A program made the translations under genes and the position numbers. 64,000 nt of DNA, taken from NCBI GenBank assembly GCA_029216955.1, contig JANAVB010023996.1, positions 13,424,212 through 13,488,211 on the forward strand. The letters run 5' to 3'. This document shows positions 12,601-24,643 of the stretch, piece after piece. Position 1 is the stretch's first letter; every line of letters starts with the position of its first letter. The stretch comes from Iris pallida. Its lineage: Eukaryota > Streptophyta > Magnoliopsida > Asparagales > Iridaceae. Under the pieces are notes generated by a model. That model was given only the letters and a program-made list of their open reading frames with translations, had not been told where the DNA came from and did not search any database.

Positions 12601-13559
12601 CACTTGGGTGCAAGCGACTTTATTAGTCGTTATTTTATTTTATGCATGATGACTTAGTGTTAGCAGACTACCTTCTTGTTGGAGGTATCCTTATATCTCC
12701 TTTGGTTGTGACACTCACACTACACGGTTTGAGGCATTTTCTTAGGGGCACGACTTATTGACTAGCTATCTCTAAAGTCGTGTGACGGTAGATGATCGTA
12801 ACTGCTATGACTAGGGTTTTAGAGACTCAAGCAGTTACAAAGCTGGACGAGCCATGGACATGACTTGAACAGTGTGGGGTATATTGGGGGAGGACAGTCG
12901 CTAGTGCGTATGGGAATCCAAACAGGTAAACCACAGTCTCCGGATGGAACTGTGGCGATTTATTTACAGATGCCCTCTGACGTTTTAGACGTTACGGACG
13001 GATACAGATGACTGGATGCCAGTTACGTACACATAGCCTAAAATCCCACCCATGCGCATGAAAGTTGTCCTCTAAATTGCACGTTAGGCGGTTAGAATTT
13101 TCTTTGCATATTTATGTTTAGTTTACATAGTATTTTATTATTTTGGCAGTTCATATTAGCTTGTTCTTCCTGTATCTTGCTACGTCCGTCTGAGGACCTA
13201 GTTTTTCCCCAGGTGTATGTTCATGTCTTTCGCAGGTATTCTAGCCAAGGCCGTGGTCTTCTCCATTCTTTCGAAGACAATTGCGCTTGGTTTGTCTTGC
13301 CATTTTTATCGCTCGATTTATTGTACATTTCTTTCATTGAGATAGTTGGTAGTGGACTTTGTCTCCGCCCAACGATTGTATCACAAATATCCAAGTTAAT
13401 TTTATACTATTATTCTTTTCATTGTGGATGAGATTTAGTTTGTCTTGGATTACTGTATTTTACAGCTTATGTTTCCATGCGAGGCCTATGTACTTCGTAT
13501 GAATACAGCTGGCATGTCTACGTTCCTAGTCCTACGTATTTTGGGACTGGGGCGTTACA
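9668..13559 (+). repeat. Element A 3' LTR
   Basis: TGTAAAACCCC...GGCGTTACA, 3892 bp, colinear with 4627-8520. The TATA box is at 10337-10345 and the hairpin at 10475-10494. It is followed by the right TSD copy (13560-13564). Confidence 0.93.
10337..10345 (+). promoter_or_regulatory. TATA box of Element A 3' LTR
   Basis: TATAAATAG at the same LTR offset as 5296. In a 3' LTR it could drive read-out transcription toward 13560 and beyond. Confidence 0.6.
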
Positions 13560-13599
13560 TTTGAATTTTGGGGACGAAATTTTTTTGAGGGGGAAGATT
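13560..13599 (+). promoter_or_regulatory. Element 1 3' end: right TSD of A, gypsy motif, polypurine tract
   Basis: tttga (13560-13564) is the right TSD of Element A. It is followed by 'ttttggggacgaaattt' and the purine run gagggggaaga (13587-13597), just before Element 1's 3' LTR. It continues 4553-4626. Confidence 0.85.
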
Positions 13600-13975
13600 T
13601 GTAAGCCTGCTTTCCAAAATTCATATTTTTTTTTCTCTAAATATTGTAGTTAATTAATTTGTTTATAATAGTGAAGTCCATAAATTACATCATGTTAGTA
13701 TACTTTAATTTCAGCTTACCATTCAATTTTTTATTTCAACCCAATTATTCTTCTCAGCCCATTAAACTTTCAGCCCACAACCATTTTTTATTAATCCTAT
13801 GGAGAGGATTAACTCTTCACTCCTAAGCTTTAAAACGTTTGAAATTTCCATTCAAAAGCCAAATCCTAACGGCCTGGAGAGCGGCCATGTGCTCTGGCAT
13901 TTCTAACAAACTGTCAGAGAGGGAACGGAGAATTTTCCCGCCGAATTGGAAGCCTGAGCCTCACGCCACCTAGCC

Positions 13976-13983
13976 TATTTAAG
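13976..13983 (+). promoter_or_regulatory. TATA-like box of Element 1 LTR
   Basis: TATTTAAG about 375 bp into the LTR, followed by a CT-rich leader. The position and context suit the LTR promoter. Confidence 0.5.
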
Positions 13984-15869
13984 CCATCCTCCTTGATCAA
14001 CAACCATCTCCATTTCTTCAGTTCATTCTTTCTTCCCTTCGAAACTCTGCTCTGTATTAGCCATGGCGAACCACCATTCCTCGACAAACTTCTTCCTGGA
14101 TTGACGGACGACACGAAGAGTGGGACGCAACAGCAGGAAGCAAGGAGAAGATCGACTAATTCCAATCAAGTGAGTCGAGTTTTATCAATCTAATTGAATC
14201 CTTGGTTCAATCCTCCTTGATCTAATCCCTCATCAATATAATTTGTAGCTGAACTTGGAGATTTATACTCAAGCTCGTGATCTGTTCAGGAAATTGCTTC
14301 TGAGATCAATCGAAGAGGTATAGGTTTGAATTGACTCAATGTTACTGTCGTGCTCTTCTTTGACTTGGCTTCTCGTTATTTTGGGTGATAGATCGAGATC
14401 TAGAATGAGTGGATCTCATTTTGTTGATCATCCTAGCTCGTGTTTTAAGACACTGGTAAGTTCATCCTCAAATTTTCTTCCCGATCCCTCTTCATAATTT
14501 TTAGATCTGGAATGTTATAAGTAATGCTTGTTTGAAATCATGTGTTTGGCAGTTGAGTTGAGTTCAGTTCCTGGCTGTGTTGAGTGATCTGACAACTCAC
14601 AGGTAAATTCCAAACCTGTTCATATCTGAGTTTTTGGTGCATGTGTATAATAGGATAATGATTTGATGGATTGTATGATAGAGAATTTGTGAGATGGGTT
14701 TTAGAGGCCTGCTCAGGAAATTTGAAGGGACCTAAATTTCTGTTTGTTCTAGAATCTAAGTCCTTTGAACCATTAAATGCTATGGGAGTTTAAACAGTTT
14801 GGATATGGGTGCAAATTTGGAGTCAATCTTGATTTAGATAGTAGGGATGGTTTAGATATTGATTCATGATATGATATTTCGAATTATTCTGTTAGTTATG
14901 AATAGCCTAATGGTATCTGTGCCTCAGTTGGGACTGGTTGTACCAGTCTACCAAATTGATTTACTCTAAAGCAGAGCAGGACAGGGTGTTTGTGATATGG
15001 TTTAGGTGTAAACTGGAGTTTGAGGAACCACTTTTAAGTGTTCCAGTTATCAGGATATGCAAGGACTTTGGTTCACCTCCAATTATATTACCAGGTCCTG
15101 TTTTGTTCTTAGGAAAACCTGAAAATTAACTTGTTTTAGTTTCAATCCAGTTTATGTTGTATGACCTGTAAATGGGTTATATTGTGTTCTGAAGAAGAGG
15201 CACCTATAGGAAGGGTTGATACTGGGATATTGAAGCATTGAGATCTCCTGAACAGTGAAGATCGGGTAAGGAGAGAGTAGAGTACTACTGTCACAAGAGT
15301 TCTCTATAATCTCATTTTAGATTTATTCTCTTGTAATAGATTATATATTTAGATGTTGACTGAATAAAATCAGCCTTAGAATGTTTAGGACTTAATTTAG
15401 TCTGGGTGCTAATCTACTGTATATCAGCTCGAGTATGGACTGGAAGGAGGATAATAGTTACACACTCGACTGAATATCAGTCCATTCTGTGGAACCAGGC
15501 TATGGTAATACTAGTTGATGACTACTTTGGTGTCATATTGGTTTTGAGAGGAAGGTTATCTGGATTGTTGGGAATCTGTGACTTTGTCACAAGAACAGAT
15601 CAGTTGTTGTAAAACAGAGCTTTATCTGTTGCAATCGAAAATAATGTGATACCAAGGGTGTTGATGCTTCTCCTGAGTAATGAGGAGGACTGATACCTGA
15701 TTACTTTTTAGACTGACTTAGGATTGTACTAAATGTATATGGGACAATACTGAATGTACATGTGAGACTGAATTTATGATTTAGCCTGTGATAGGTGGAG
15801 CTTGGTTAGATTGTGGTCAGGAAATCTTTCAGTCTTTCCAAGACTGAACTAAACTTCTAACCTGAGAGT

Positions 15870-15985
15870 CTCATGATATCTGAGACACTTGAGAAGTGTT
15901 GTCTCAGGAGACTTGAAATCCTAAAAATTAGGAGATTGTGTGTCTCAAAAATCTGAGACACTTGAGAGTGCTGTCTCAGGGAAGC
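15870..15985 (+). repeat. Two copies of a hairpin-forming motif in Element 1 LTR
   Basis: A block of the form TGAGACACTTGAGA-AGTG-TGTCTCAGG occurs twice about 70 bp apart, and GTCTCAG/CTGAGA words recur to about 16080. Each copy can fold back on itself (TGAGACACT against a near-complement). Confidence 0.5.
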
Positions 15986-17049
15986 CTGAGAACATTCTCA
16001 GGAAAAACCTAAGTGTCTCAGGAATCAGGAAATTTGAGGATTCAGTTCACCTCAGGAAAACCTGAGAATACACATGCAGTAGTGCAGTATTAAGGAGGTT
16101 AGGACTGAACTGGAAAGTGAATGGAAGTTGGACTGTTTGATTACACAAGGACTGGTGTATATCAGTCTTTGACATGACTGATAGAGTCCTGAATTAAAAT
16201 CTGGATATATCAACTTGTATAGGATTAGGTATTGCCCTGCTGATTGGGATGAGGCAGGATTTCAAGGACTGGTTGCTGTGAATAACACCCTGGACTAATA
16301 GATAAGAAATTTGAACCTAGAACTAGATTGTTCAGTATTTTCGAGACTGAATACACTATAGAGAGATATCTGGACATCTATGGACTGTCAAGGTGCAGGA
16401 CATATTAGGTAGGGACTATTTGATGCTAAGGATGGAACCCAACTAGTCTTTACCCTGAGATAACATATGGACACCTAGCAGTTGGCTTAGAATTTTGGTT
16501 GTGGCCACATGGGTATTGTGTATGACAAATTTAGTAATCAAAGGCCTTGATAGAACCTAGTAGGAGAAATTCTTAACTATTTCATTTGTCTAAGTACTAG
16601 ATTAGGTAATTATATATAAGGAAGTTAAGGAGAAGTAAGTATTTTATTAGAGTTTTAATTATAGAGTGACAAGTCATGGAAGAGATAAGTTTAAATTTTA
16701 AAACCAAGTTGTTAAGTGAACTTTTAGACTAGGATTATTTTACCTACATTGTAGACTTATCTTTTGTAAAATCAATTAATTACAGGAGGATATCTAGCTC
16801 TATTGCCTACACGTACTTTCCTGGAGCAAGGCAAGTACACTCTACGGTTTTGTGCTTTTTATTATATATCCTGTACTTCCTTGATTGACACATTGCAACA
16901 CGTCATGTACTTTCTGGTGCTCATGTTCTCTTGTTCTTATTACTTGTATCTGGGGTGGGGAAATATACTATCTATGTGACCAATCCCAAGAAACAACTCA
17001 GATGTGTTTAGCTTAGACCCCGTATCGTGCACGCGGGTCCTAAGCCGCC

Positions 17050-17300
17050 CATTCATGTGCTTTCATGTGCTTTCATGTGCTTACCCTAGCCGATCACATT
17101 TTTAGTTATATTTCAAATATAGTACACACATGTTCAGGAGATATACCTTGTACTTATTTTCTGTGATTCCATGATATCATGTTCTTTCATGTTCTTACAT
17201 ATCATGTTCTTTCATGTTCTTACATACCATGTTCTTTCATGTACTTTATACACTATTTCTTTCATGTACTTATTCACCATGTTCTTTTCTATACTTTCCA
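17050..17300 (+). repeat. CATGTTCTTT / CATGTGCTTT short repeat array
   Basis: Runs of 'tcatgtgctt' (17052-17088) and 'catgttctttcatgttctta' (about 17178-17240) with degenerate copies to about 17300. This is a degenerate minisatellite in the U5 part of the Element 1 LTR. A 70-codon open frame over it (17171-17383) is an artefact of the repeat. Confidence 0.7.
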
Positions 17301-17731
17301 TGTTTCCTCGTACTTTCATGATGTCTTGTTCATTACCTAGAATTGTACTTGCTCTGCTCCTGAATAGGATATGTTGCAGGTGAGATAGAGGCCTTGTGTG
17401 ACACCTACTATAGTCAGGATATTGCTTTTCCTGCTGAGCCAGCTGGAGCTGCTTGTGACTTAGAGGCTACAGAAGCCTAGTGCTTCTTTAGTATTTCCTA
17501 TTATCTTTCCATGTATTGAGACTAGCAGACTCTTTCTTTAGTTTGAATGTAATAATTCAGATATTGTACTTTACTCTGGTTAGGACACATTTATATAGAT
17601 GTTGTGATTTCATTCATGTTCATATTCTCTGGTTTGTTTCCCTAGATTGGTACAGCTTACTTTGTTGTGTCTAACAACAAAGGCTGGGCGTGTCCGACTC
17701 GTATCCGGTTATTCGGGAGCGGGTCGTGACA

Positions 17732-17960
17732 GGCAGAGCCGCCGTCGCTTTCCCGAGCCTCTATCGTCACCCCCCAGAATCTAAAATAAATAATTATACT
17801 TAGATTGTTGTACCTAGGTTTTCGTCCCTAGGCTTTCTTTGTACAAGCGAGTTTGTATTGTGAGTATAAGTTCAGTCCTCCGATAATTGTTCTGTTCTTT
17901 TACAATCAATGAAAATAGGGATCAGCTCCATCATACTATGACAGTAAAAACAAGCCACAG
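17732..17960. other. Unassigned stretch between Element 1 LTR and Tat remnant
   Basis: It directly follows the Element 1 LTR. The first bases are GC-rich, then AT-rich. I see no open frame or domain. It is probably part of the sequence Element 1 inserted into, perhaps the Tat element. Confidence 0.4.
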
Positions 17961-19196
17961 GCTCCTCCTCTGGTTTCTTGAGAAGTGCTAGACAAGTGTC
18001 AGCTTGTATCAGAGCTTCGCTCAATGTTTCTCAAGTTTTCTTCGAGAGACGAAGGAGCTTGAAGATTGATAACCTCGCTGGAGTATTGGCTAGCTGAGCC
18101 AATATGTCAAAGTCGTACGGCTTTTCCAGTCTAAGACGTAGAGTTTTATTTAATATTTTATCGAAGTGAACTAGTTGTTTGCCTTTGTCGGCCGATGTTG
18201 GTTTGGAAAGAGTCGGTTCTACTGGAGGTGATGAGGCTGACGGAACATTGACAACATGCAGAGAAGATGTTGAAGGGACCTCAGGGACTGGAGGTGGAAT
18301 AACTACATTCTTTTATCCTTCTGGATAGTCTCTGAGGTAGAGTCTACCAGATCTGGTACCGGTCATGGCTTCCTCTTCTGGAGCTGGTGAGAAGGAAACC
18401 ATATTGTAGTTCTTCTTCCTAAGCTTGTTTTCGAGGACTTCTTTTAACACGACAGAGGATTTGTCCATAATCCTAAGCTAACACGGGACTGGTTATGCTG
18501 AAGATGTAGAAAGGGAGGTATAGAAGACCCCTTCCCATCATTAAAGTCAGGAGCTTTTTGCAGATCATATCCCATCTTTGTCATCAGTTCGCGGGACTGT
18601 TGACTGTATAGATGGAATATTGGCTGGTAATTGGCTTTTGGTTCTGGTAGTATTATTCCAGAAGAAGAAAGTGAATCAGCCGCCGGGATGAAGGTAGCAT
18701 CCAGAGGTGGAAGATGATGACCGCCTAGTGAAGTCATGTGATATGACTTGTATTTAGTTGTCTTCTTAGACTTTACAGACGAAGCAGGCGTCTCAAAGTC
18801 GGCAACCAAGTCAGAATGGATCCACACGATTTCTCCTTTGTCGGTTGATAAAGGGACAAGACCGTCACTTCGTACTGGTGGAAGATTGACGATCTCCAGA
18901 GTAGCCTTCGGGATGGGAACGACTCCATCCTGTACAAGTTGAGCAGGAAAGTCGCCAAACTGCAGAGTGACGACGTTGGCTGTCACAGTCTTTTCATCAT
19001 GCCGGAGAGTGATCGCTCTGGCATTAGTCAGCTCCTGTGTCTTCCCTTTGAGCATGTACCATGCCCTGATCGAGTGTCTAATGAACCTGTAATACACACA
19101 GTATTTAGGATGATCAGTTTTACCTACTTTATCTGGCCGCTTTGCTTCGGGCAGCTGAAGTTTATTGCTTTTGATTAAGCAATCAAAGATGCTCAT
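17960..19196 (-). pseudogene. Tat polyprotein, region between gag and protease
   Basis: The open stretch 19196-18444 (250 codons) contains KYCVYYRFIRHSIRAWYMLK, which resembles the degenerate zinc-finger segment (CxYHR...H...C..LK) of Tat/Ogre polyproteins. The expected His and Cys are partly lost. Near its end, ELMTKMGYDLQ resembles a decayed G-patch. Translation continues past 18444 with stops to about 17960, including a segment like the 'DILAQL..TPA.LSI...L' block that precedes protease in this lineage. No protease motif is seen. It is in the same frame as the gag segment but separated by stops at 19197-19472. Confidence 0.65.
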
Positions 19197-19472
19197 GATG
19201 TCATCATCATCAAAGGAGTACTCCTCTTTCGGACGCTGTGCTCTCTATGGAGGTGCCGTCGTAGTAGGTGTTAACTGACCTACGTTGACGGCTAAAGCTT
19301 CTTTGCCTTTAATATTAATGGCTAAAGCTTTTTTGCCTTCGCGGTTGTTCTGACGGCCACCGTTATTGGATACAGAATGTTCATCTCTGTCAAGATTAGG
19401 CATCTGGATACCTAATTGTTTCAACTTCTCGGCGCTCTCTTCGGCTGCCCTGGCACTTACTGTGAAGGAAGA

Positions 19473-20387
19473 CTAGTCTTGGAATTGCATGGATCCAGTC
19501 CACATGTTGACTATATGTAACAAGTTTGATTTGCATGTATCTATAGTCAGAGCATCTGGAGTTTTCAGAGGCATTTTGAGTGCCTCTCGACGGAAGCGCT
19601 CAATAAAACGTTCTACAGTTTCATTAGGTCGTTGTTTGATTTTGATGAGGGCTAACATAGTCATGTCATTTGTTCCTTCATAGAACCGTTCCAGAAATAT
19701 TTGCTTGAACCCTACAAAGAAAGTTATGCAACCATCTGGCAAGCTGTGATACCAGTCATAGGCAGCACCTGCCAAGCATCTGACGAACACTCAAGTGAGT
19801 AGAGCATTATTTGGTTGGAGCTGATCGGTCATTACCTCGAAGTGATTGAGGTATTGACTTAGAGATAAAGTGCTGTCAGACAGCATGATGGTTGGCAGTT
19901 TGTACTCAGGTGGAAACGAGACTTCCTTCCACTCTATAAGGTAGGGTTGCTTGACCCCAAGCTTCTGCAGACCGTCTTTCTGCTTGAAATCTTCGAACTG
20001 ACTACGTAGAAGCTTTATCGCCTTATTGCTATCCCCATATGCTTGGGGAGCAGTAGATTGGTTTGATGCGTTAGGAGGCGGGACTGCATGACAAGCACCA
20101 CCACCAGCACCAGACTGACTTGGAGCCGGCATGGTGGCATTGTGAGGAGGTTGTACCCCCAGACCGGTGTTGGAAGGAGCTGATGCTGCAATATGTTCTT
20201 GGGTTAGAATCGGATTCGCAACCGGTGGAACAGAGTGTTGTGCCATGATCACAGAATGCATACCTGCCATCATTTCGGCCATGTTCTTTAAATTGGCCTC
20301 TAGAGCAGCGATCCCCTGCTCCTGACTGTCTGAGTTAGATGCATCTTGTTCTTCTCTAGTAACATAGGCAGTCACTTCTTTGGCCAC
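19473..20387 (-). pseudogene. gag: Tat gag domain, one in-frame stop
   Basis: Two stretches in the same frame (20387-19791 and 19790-19473) are separated by one TGA. The N-terminal part is Ala/Pro/Gln-rich with QFEDFKQKDGLQ. The C-terminal part holds the retrotransposon gag core: AYDWYHSLPDG, FKQIFLERFY, and ALIKIKQRPNETVERFIERF. It would form the capsid. It ends at 19473 before a region with stops. The open frame on its 5' side (21112-20372) is shifted, so at least one frameshift separates them. Confidence 0.8.
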
Positions 20388-22110
20388 CGAGGAAGAGCTG
20401 GTGGAAAAGATGGTCCGTTCAGAGCCTTCATTATCAGTTTGGAATCATGCAAAGAACCAAACTCGGGATAAAGAGCGGGAAGATTCTTTTGATTTTGGAA
20501 TTCCTGGTCTGACTCAGGAATATTTCTTTGACCGATTGGTTTTTGGTCGGAAGGAAGATTCTTTTGACCAATTGTCTCTCGACTTCTTGATCTGGTATAT
20601 TGGTAGACTCCTTTGCCAAAGTCACTGACCCGATCAAGATATTGTTGACTAGGGTTACGGGCTGCATCACGTCTTGGACGTTTTCCACCCCCACTGTTTT
20701 GAGATGTCATGTTAACTGAATCATACAACAGTTCATCTTCGTACACCATCACAAGTTCAGAAGTCCGACTGTAGTTCAAACGGTCGAAGACAGACCGTTT
20801 AGCTGACTGGCAGCAACATTTGATCACAACTTCATCGTGGTGATTACAATGATGTTCCTGATGAGGTATTAAAGATGGGCGAGATGGTCTTGCGATCTTC
20901 CGCTTTTGTACGAAAAATTTGAGAAGATCTGTTACAGTAACAGAAGAAGGAGAAGTCGGAGGTACATATTCCTTGATGATGTTAGGAACATGATTCCGAT
21001 TCTTAAGGTGCCCTGTTCTGTGTGTGTACAAAGAAGTGCTGACTTTGTTGGCATAGGTGAGAGGGTTCTTGATCTGAATAACTCTTCCTGTGCATAATTT
21101 GGCAGATGGCACAAATAGTGCTTGATGTATGTTTGATACTTCTGTTCTGGTTGAAGTAGGTGCACATGTTAGAGTTATGCGCCACTTGATTGTCTGTCTG
21201 AGACACCTTCAATTTATCCTGCTTTGTTCTTAAAATTTGTAGGGTGGGCAAATCTTGGCTCTGGGTTGACTGGTGCTGGCCATGAGAAGTGGGCAGGATG
21301 CTCTGTTGTTCTGCGCACCATTTTTCAGTACGTTTGGCACGGCGCAGCTGATCAACAGAAGATAGACTTTGAGCAGAGTCTAGTCTCTTGATATTGATTT
21401 GATTGTCTCTGCCAAGGGAAGTAGAATCTCCACTCAGAAGCATTCTTGCATTGACTGGCGCATGGGCACAGTCAGATGCATTTTCCACCAAGTCCAGGAC
21501 TGGGGAATGATAAGGAAAGGTCATAGGGCGCTTTCTTTTATTCTGCACAAGGGTAGTAGTCAGCAACTTCTCTACCAAGTTTAGAACTAGAAAGGAAGAG
21601 GGAGTAGCCTGTCGGAGCTGTCCCCTGATTGGTGCCTGAGAATTGACTGGCGCACCCTCTGCCAATTTCAGAATATGCAAGGAAGAAGAAGTAGCCTAGC
21701 GGCACTATCCTTTGGTTGACGCCTAAGCATTGACTGGCGCACCTTCTGCCAATTTCAGAATTGGCGAGGAAGAAGAAGTGGCATGGCGGCGCTGTCCTTT
21801 GGTTGGCGCCTGAGCATTGACTGGCGTACCCTCTGCCAATTTTAGAATTGGCGAGGAAGAAGAAGTGGCCTGGCGGCGCTGTCCATTGGTTGGCGCCATG
21901 GTAGTGATAGAAGCACTCTCCACCAATTTCAGAATCGGTGAAGAAGGAAAAGTGGCTACAGATATTTTCTCCGTAACTGGTGTAGCAGCAGTGATTGGTG
22001 CACTGGAGGACTTCAGAGTCCAGACAGTGCGCGCCTTGTTCTTGGCAGCAACAGTGGTGCGCTTGGCACCCCCTGCGCCAATCATCGCTTCATAGGTAGT
22101 TTGGTCGACT
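20372..22110 (-). pseudogene. Tat polyprotein N-terminal region with 29-residue repeats
   Basis: Minus-strand open stretches 22085-21723, 21680-21003 and 21112-20372 lie upstream of gag in different frames. The first two share a repeated module with SSSPILKLAEG and VNAQAP, matching an 87-bp DNA repeat. The last has basic and acidic segments but no domain I recognise. Tat/Ogre elements often carry extra coding sequence 5' of gag, so this may be such a region. The function is unknown. Confidence 0.5.
21540..21990 (-). repeat. 87-bp tandem repeat encoding 29 residues
   Basis: Equivalent bases recur at 21634, 21721, 21808 and 21895, an exact 87-bp period, so length change keeps the frame. Outer copies are degenerate. 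The translated unit contains the words SSSPILKLAEG and VNAQAP. Confidence 0.85.
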
Positions 22111-22115
22111 TTTAC
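22111..22115. repeat. Probable target-site duplication of Element B, left copy
   Basis: tttac precedes B and ttcac follows it (30591-30595). Four of five bases match, with one presumed later mutation. Confidence 0.6.
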
Positions 22116-23759
22116 TGTAACGCTCCAGTCCCAAAAATACGTAGGACTAGGAACGTAATCATGCTAGCTGTATACATACGAAGTATACTCCAATAAATGG
22201 AACCATCGTATGTATACATAAGCTGTAAAGTATAGAAAGCCACGACACTAATCTCATCCACAAATAAAGAAGAAAGAATTTATAATAACTTATGAATTAT
22301 TGTTTACACAAGTCGTTGGGCGAAGACAAATCCACTTCCAATAAAGAAAGAATACAAAATTTAAAAATTGTCGAGCGTTGCGAAGATGACTCAAGTGCAA
22401 TCATCCTCGATAAAAGATAGCAAGTCATGGCCTTGGCTAGAGCACCTGCACAACATCATAAAAGCACACCTGGAGAAATCACCAAGTCCTCAGAGGGATA
22501 TAATAAGACACATAATATCATGCCATAAACTGAAGAAAGTTAGCTCAACAGAAAATTGCATATGTCTAAACAGATAAAAGTCCTTAACCATTTTATGTAA
22601 AAATGCACTTTGAAGACAACATTCCACACAGGGGCCTTTCGAAACTAGAAACACGATGCGTTAGCATTTCAACCGAGGCACTAGTGGCATCTAGAGAAAA
22701 GTAACAAATATATGCACGGCATACTAGCTCTCGGTTGAGTCACTAACGGCAGCTGAAAATAAATGCACGGCCCACTAGCACTCGACTGAGTCACTAAGGG
22801 CATCTAGAGGAAAGTAAACGAGTGAAAGCCCCTATGCCTAATAGCTGTCTTCTTCCTCCCCATGCACTACACGTGCTGTATCCACATCATGATATTTCTA
22901 ATAACCGCTAAGTCTTCTAGACATCCATAACTAATAACAGTCATATCCTAACGCACGTCCTGTATGCACAGATGATCAGTCAGTACGTAAGTCCGTATCT
23001 ATATGCGACTCGCGACTTCATGGCACACAGGTGTCGAGGCCAATGAATGCGACACACACAAGGCTGGTCCCTTAACTCTAAGTCAAAATGCATAAGAAAA
23101 CTAAAGTATAGTAATTTGAATCTACATACGATTTTAAAAGTACAATTTTTACATTTGCTAAAAATAAATAATAGATAAAAGCATGCATGATTTTGGGCAA
23201 GTAAATAAACAGAAAAGGCAAGGTGTCTCTTCTGATGTCCGAGTGAGGTAAGATGATGTCCTGGCGACGAATCAACAACAGCGCACAAAGAGGAAGGTAT
23301 AGGAACAACTTCGGATGCTGAAAATAGTCTATTATCTAATTATAATTAATACTGCACCTATTATATTTATTTAATAAATTCTGAAGTTAGGATATGGTAT
23401 AGGTTTTCGTATCAGCTTTTCGAAAAATTAAACGGATCGCATTTTCGTTTCCGGAATCTCCCGAAATCGTAAAAATATCGAAACACATTTATTTTTTGGA
23501 CATTAGTTACTCAAACAATTTTGTAGAAATTTTTAGAACGAATTTTGTCTATTAAAATATATTTTTGGAAACCTTATCTCGATACGCTTCTTCTAAAAAA
23601 AAATTGGAGGCAAAATGGAGTTCGGAACTAGGAGATATCGTCGTTCCAAGTTGCTCTTGCTTCTAAAAAGCGGGGCTTAATTCTAATGACGAATTTTAGA
23701 GTTTCTATTGGACTAAAAATAATTTCGAATTATGGCTGATAGAAGGGAGATGTATTGGA

Positions 23760-23767
23760 TTTATATA
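23760..23767 (-). promoter_or_regulatory. TATA box of Element B 3' LTR
   Basis: TATATAAA on the minus strand, conserved in the partner LTR at 29426-29419. A plausible LTR promoter. Confidence 0.5.
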
Positions 23768-24565
23768 GGTATTTATTTCAGATTTATCTCCTAAATTAGA
23801 TAGGATACGATTTAAATAAATTGGATTTTGCTTTGTTAGGATCGGATATAGATAGAGATGCTTTCCCATTAGGCTTAGGATTATGATTAACTTAAAATAT
23901 AATTCATATTTATCTAAATTATCTATAACATTATTTAAAATTACTATAGATAATAAATAGATTTAATATTTATTTAAACAACCTTCATCTAATCTCATTT
24001 ATACAAGCTGAAATATTTAATACTAAATTGACATTTATTCTATATTATGTAAATAGTGTACAATATAAGTAACATGTAAAAAGTAATAAAAGTTATGAAA
24101 TAAATCCTAAAATTTTGAAAAATATTGTATAATATAGTTTAGATCTTTAATGTACTAGAAAAATAGCTTTATATATTTGTATACTAAATTCACTAATGAG
24201 CATTATGTTAAATATATGTAAAATAATACAAATTATATAATAAGTCAATAAATAGTTATTTAAAAATCCAAAAATTATTTATTTTAAAAAAATCAGGTGG
24301 TTTACAAAAGTCTTATTTAGATAAGGACTAAGAAGAGTTTTAATTCCCCTTGGATTTTCCACTATTTAATTCAAATTGATTTTAAAGTAACTCAATCAAA
24401 TATAATCCAATATAAATAGATTCTACCTCTAATTTAAACTGTATTTAAATAACTTAATATTTTTTCTAACTTAAATCACCATAATTAATTACATATTAAA
24501 TCAACCCACATTTAATATATGTTTTTCGAAATAATATATTAATGATAATAATTAATTTCAAAAAT

Positions 24566-24569
<4 letters not shown>

Positions 24570-24642
<73 letters not shown>
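24570..24642. repeat. (TA)n microsatellite in Element B 3' LTR
   Basis: About 73 bp of pure TA. The matching place in the other LTR (about 30235-30246) has only a few TA units, so it expanded after insertion. Confidence 0.95.

Positions 24643-24643
<1 letters not shown>

Larger units (their letters stand above)
4627..13559 (+). mobile_element. Element A: non-autonomous LTR element (LARD-like) nested in Element 1
   Basis: Two LTRs of 3894 and 3892 bp begin TGTAAAACCCC and end TTACA. They flank an internal region of only 1147 bp with no gag, protease, RT or integrase. The exact TSD tttga proves an insertion. The LTRs differ only by scattered substitutions and small indels by eye, so the insertion is fairly young. 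The 3' end of the internal region keeps the gypsy signature 'tttcgaggacgaaattc' and a purine tract. The element would have to borrow proteins from a relative. Long LTRs with a non-coding interior recall LARDs, but the interior here is shorter than the several kb usual for LARDs. Confidence 0.9.
1..17731 (+). mobile_element. Element 1: Tekay/Del chromovirus, 5' part outside window, split by Element A
   Basis: This is a Ty3/gypsy retrotransposon on the plus strand. The window opens inside gag. Pol and a chromodomain run to 4552, a 3' untranslated stretch is cut at 4626 by Element A and resumes at 13560, and a long 3' LTR fills 13600-17731. The flanks of A (4553-4626 and 13560-13599) join into the usual gypsy 3' end: a short 'ggggacgaaat' motif, a purine tract, then an LTR starting TGTAAGCC. 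The Tekay assignment rests on the integrase-chromodomain layout and the very long LTR. The 5' LTR and primer site lie outside the window. The five bases after the 3' LTR (17732-17736, ggcag) would be one TSD copy; the other cannot be seen. Confidence 0.9.
13600..17731 (+). repeat. Element 1 3' LTR
   Basis: TGTAAGCCTGC...GGGTCGTGACA, 4132 bp, placed directly after the purine tract. Its partner LTR is outside the window, so the right end rests on the typical TGACA terminus. It contains a TATA-like box at 13976, hairpin repeats near 15870-15985 and a CATGTTCTTT repeat array near 17050-17300. Its open frames (for example 14938-15129) have no recognisable domain. Confidence 0.8.

Noticed and set aside
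17732..17736. ggcag as a proven TSD of Element 1
   Set aside because: The matching 5' flank lies outside the window.
21540..21990. Regular repeats as a CRISPR-like array
   Set aside because: The period is exact with no unique spacers, the repeat lies in a retroelement frame, and the DNA is plant.
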